From Deltaproteobacteria bacterium (GTDB taxonomy: Bacteria > Desulfobacterota > Desulfobacteria > Desulfobacterales > Desulfobacteraceae), in the NCBI GenBank assembly GCA_019314105.1, contig JAFCZY010000092.1:1-7004 (forward strand): DNA of 7,004 bases, written 5' to 3'. Below, piece by piece: positions 6,877-7,004 of this stretch. Made by a program: the position numbers and the translations under genes. Numbering within the stretch: the first letter of the stretch is position 1; every line of letters starts with the position of its first letter. The notes beneath the pieces were generated by a model, which saw nothing but the letters and a program-made list of their open reading frames with translations, made no database searches and had not been told where the DNA came from.

Positions 6877-7004
6877 CTAAACCGTAATGGATTCTATTTT
6901 AATTTCAGTATAATCCTGTCTATGGCCTCTCATTTTTCTATAGCCTTTACGACGTTTATACTTGAATACCAATGTCTTTTTGCCCTTTCCCTGGTCAAGG
7001 ATAT
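6877..7004 (-). CDS. rplU: 50S ribosomal protein L21, C-terminal 41 residues only (cut by window edge)
   Basis: Read on the - strand from 7002 to the TAG at 6879-6877. The visible part contains [17 protein letters not shown], the C-terminal L21 signature, followed by [12 protein letters not shown] and the stop. L21 is about 100 residues, so roughly 60 residues, the start codon and the operon promoter lie beyond 7004. L21 binds 23S rRNA and is usually encoded just before L27, as here. The reading frame is intact to the window edge, so this is truncation by the window, not a pseudogene. Confidence 0.95.
   Translation of the reverse strand, partial: ILDQGKGKKTLVFKYKRRKGYRKMRGHRQDYTEIKIESITV

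Overview
This window is a dense stretch of ordinary bacterial chromosome with two gene groups that converge on each other. Base composition is moderately AT-rich by eye. Shine-Dalgarno sites, overlapping start/stop codons and protein types are all bacterial. Three things suggest a Gram-negative anaerobe of the former Deltaproteobacteria, probably a sulfate reducer of the Desulfobacter/Desulfobacula kind. These are the two-subunit style carboxyltransferase/biotin-carrier protein, the stand-alone HsdR-N-like protein and the rplU-rpmA-obgE-nadD-rsfS cluster. That placement is inference from gene style and remembered relatives, not from a search.

Left part (1-2519, + strand). The window opens inside a carboxyltransferase subunit of the OadA/PycB type, whose first roughly 40 residues lie upstream. 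It ends in a Pro/Ala-rich linker and a biotinyl domain. After a 19-base gap comes a 225-residue protein of unknown function with a four-cysteine cluster near each end. The + strand unit probably ends at a 10-bp GC-rich hairpin at 2553-2586. That hairpin lies inside the 3' coding end of the converging gene.

Right part (7004-2529, - strand). In transcription order: the C-terminal end of ribosomal protein L21 (rplU, cut by the window edge), L27 (rpmA), the ribosome-assembly GTPase ObgE, NadD (NAD synthesis), RsfS (ribosomal silencing factor), the cofactor-independent phosphoglycerate mutase GpmI, and a small HsdR-N-like protein. Every junction from rpmA onward is an overlap: four of 4 bases and one of 11 or 14. 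This points to a single transcript with translational coupling. The promoter must lie beyond 7004. The cluster joins ribosome parts and ribosome maturation/silencing (L21, L27, ObgE, RsfS) with NAD supply (NadD) and lower glycolysis/gluconeogenesis (GpmI). PycB-type carboxylation at the other end of the window also belongs to central C3/C4 metabolism.

No tRNA, rRNA, CRISPR array, insertion sequence or prophage signal was seen. No gap between genes exceeds about 31 bases. I found no convincing new multi-gene system. The two items most worth following are the orphan HsdR-N-like protein, whose nuclease motif looks degenerate, and the double zinc-cluster protein next to the carboxylase.
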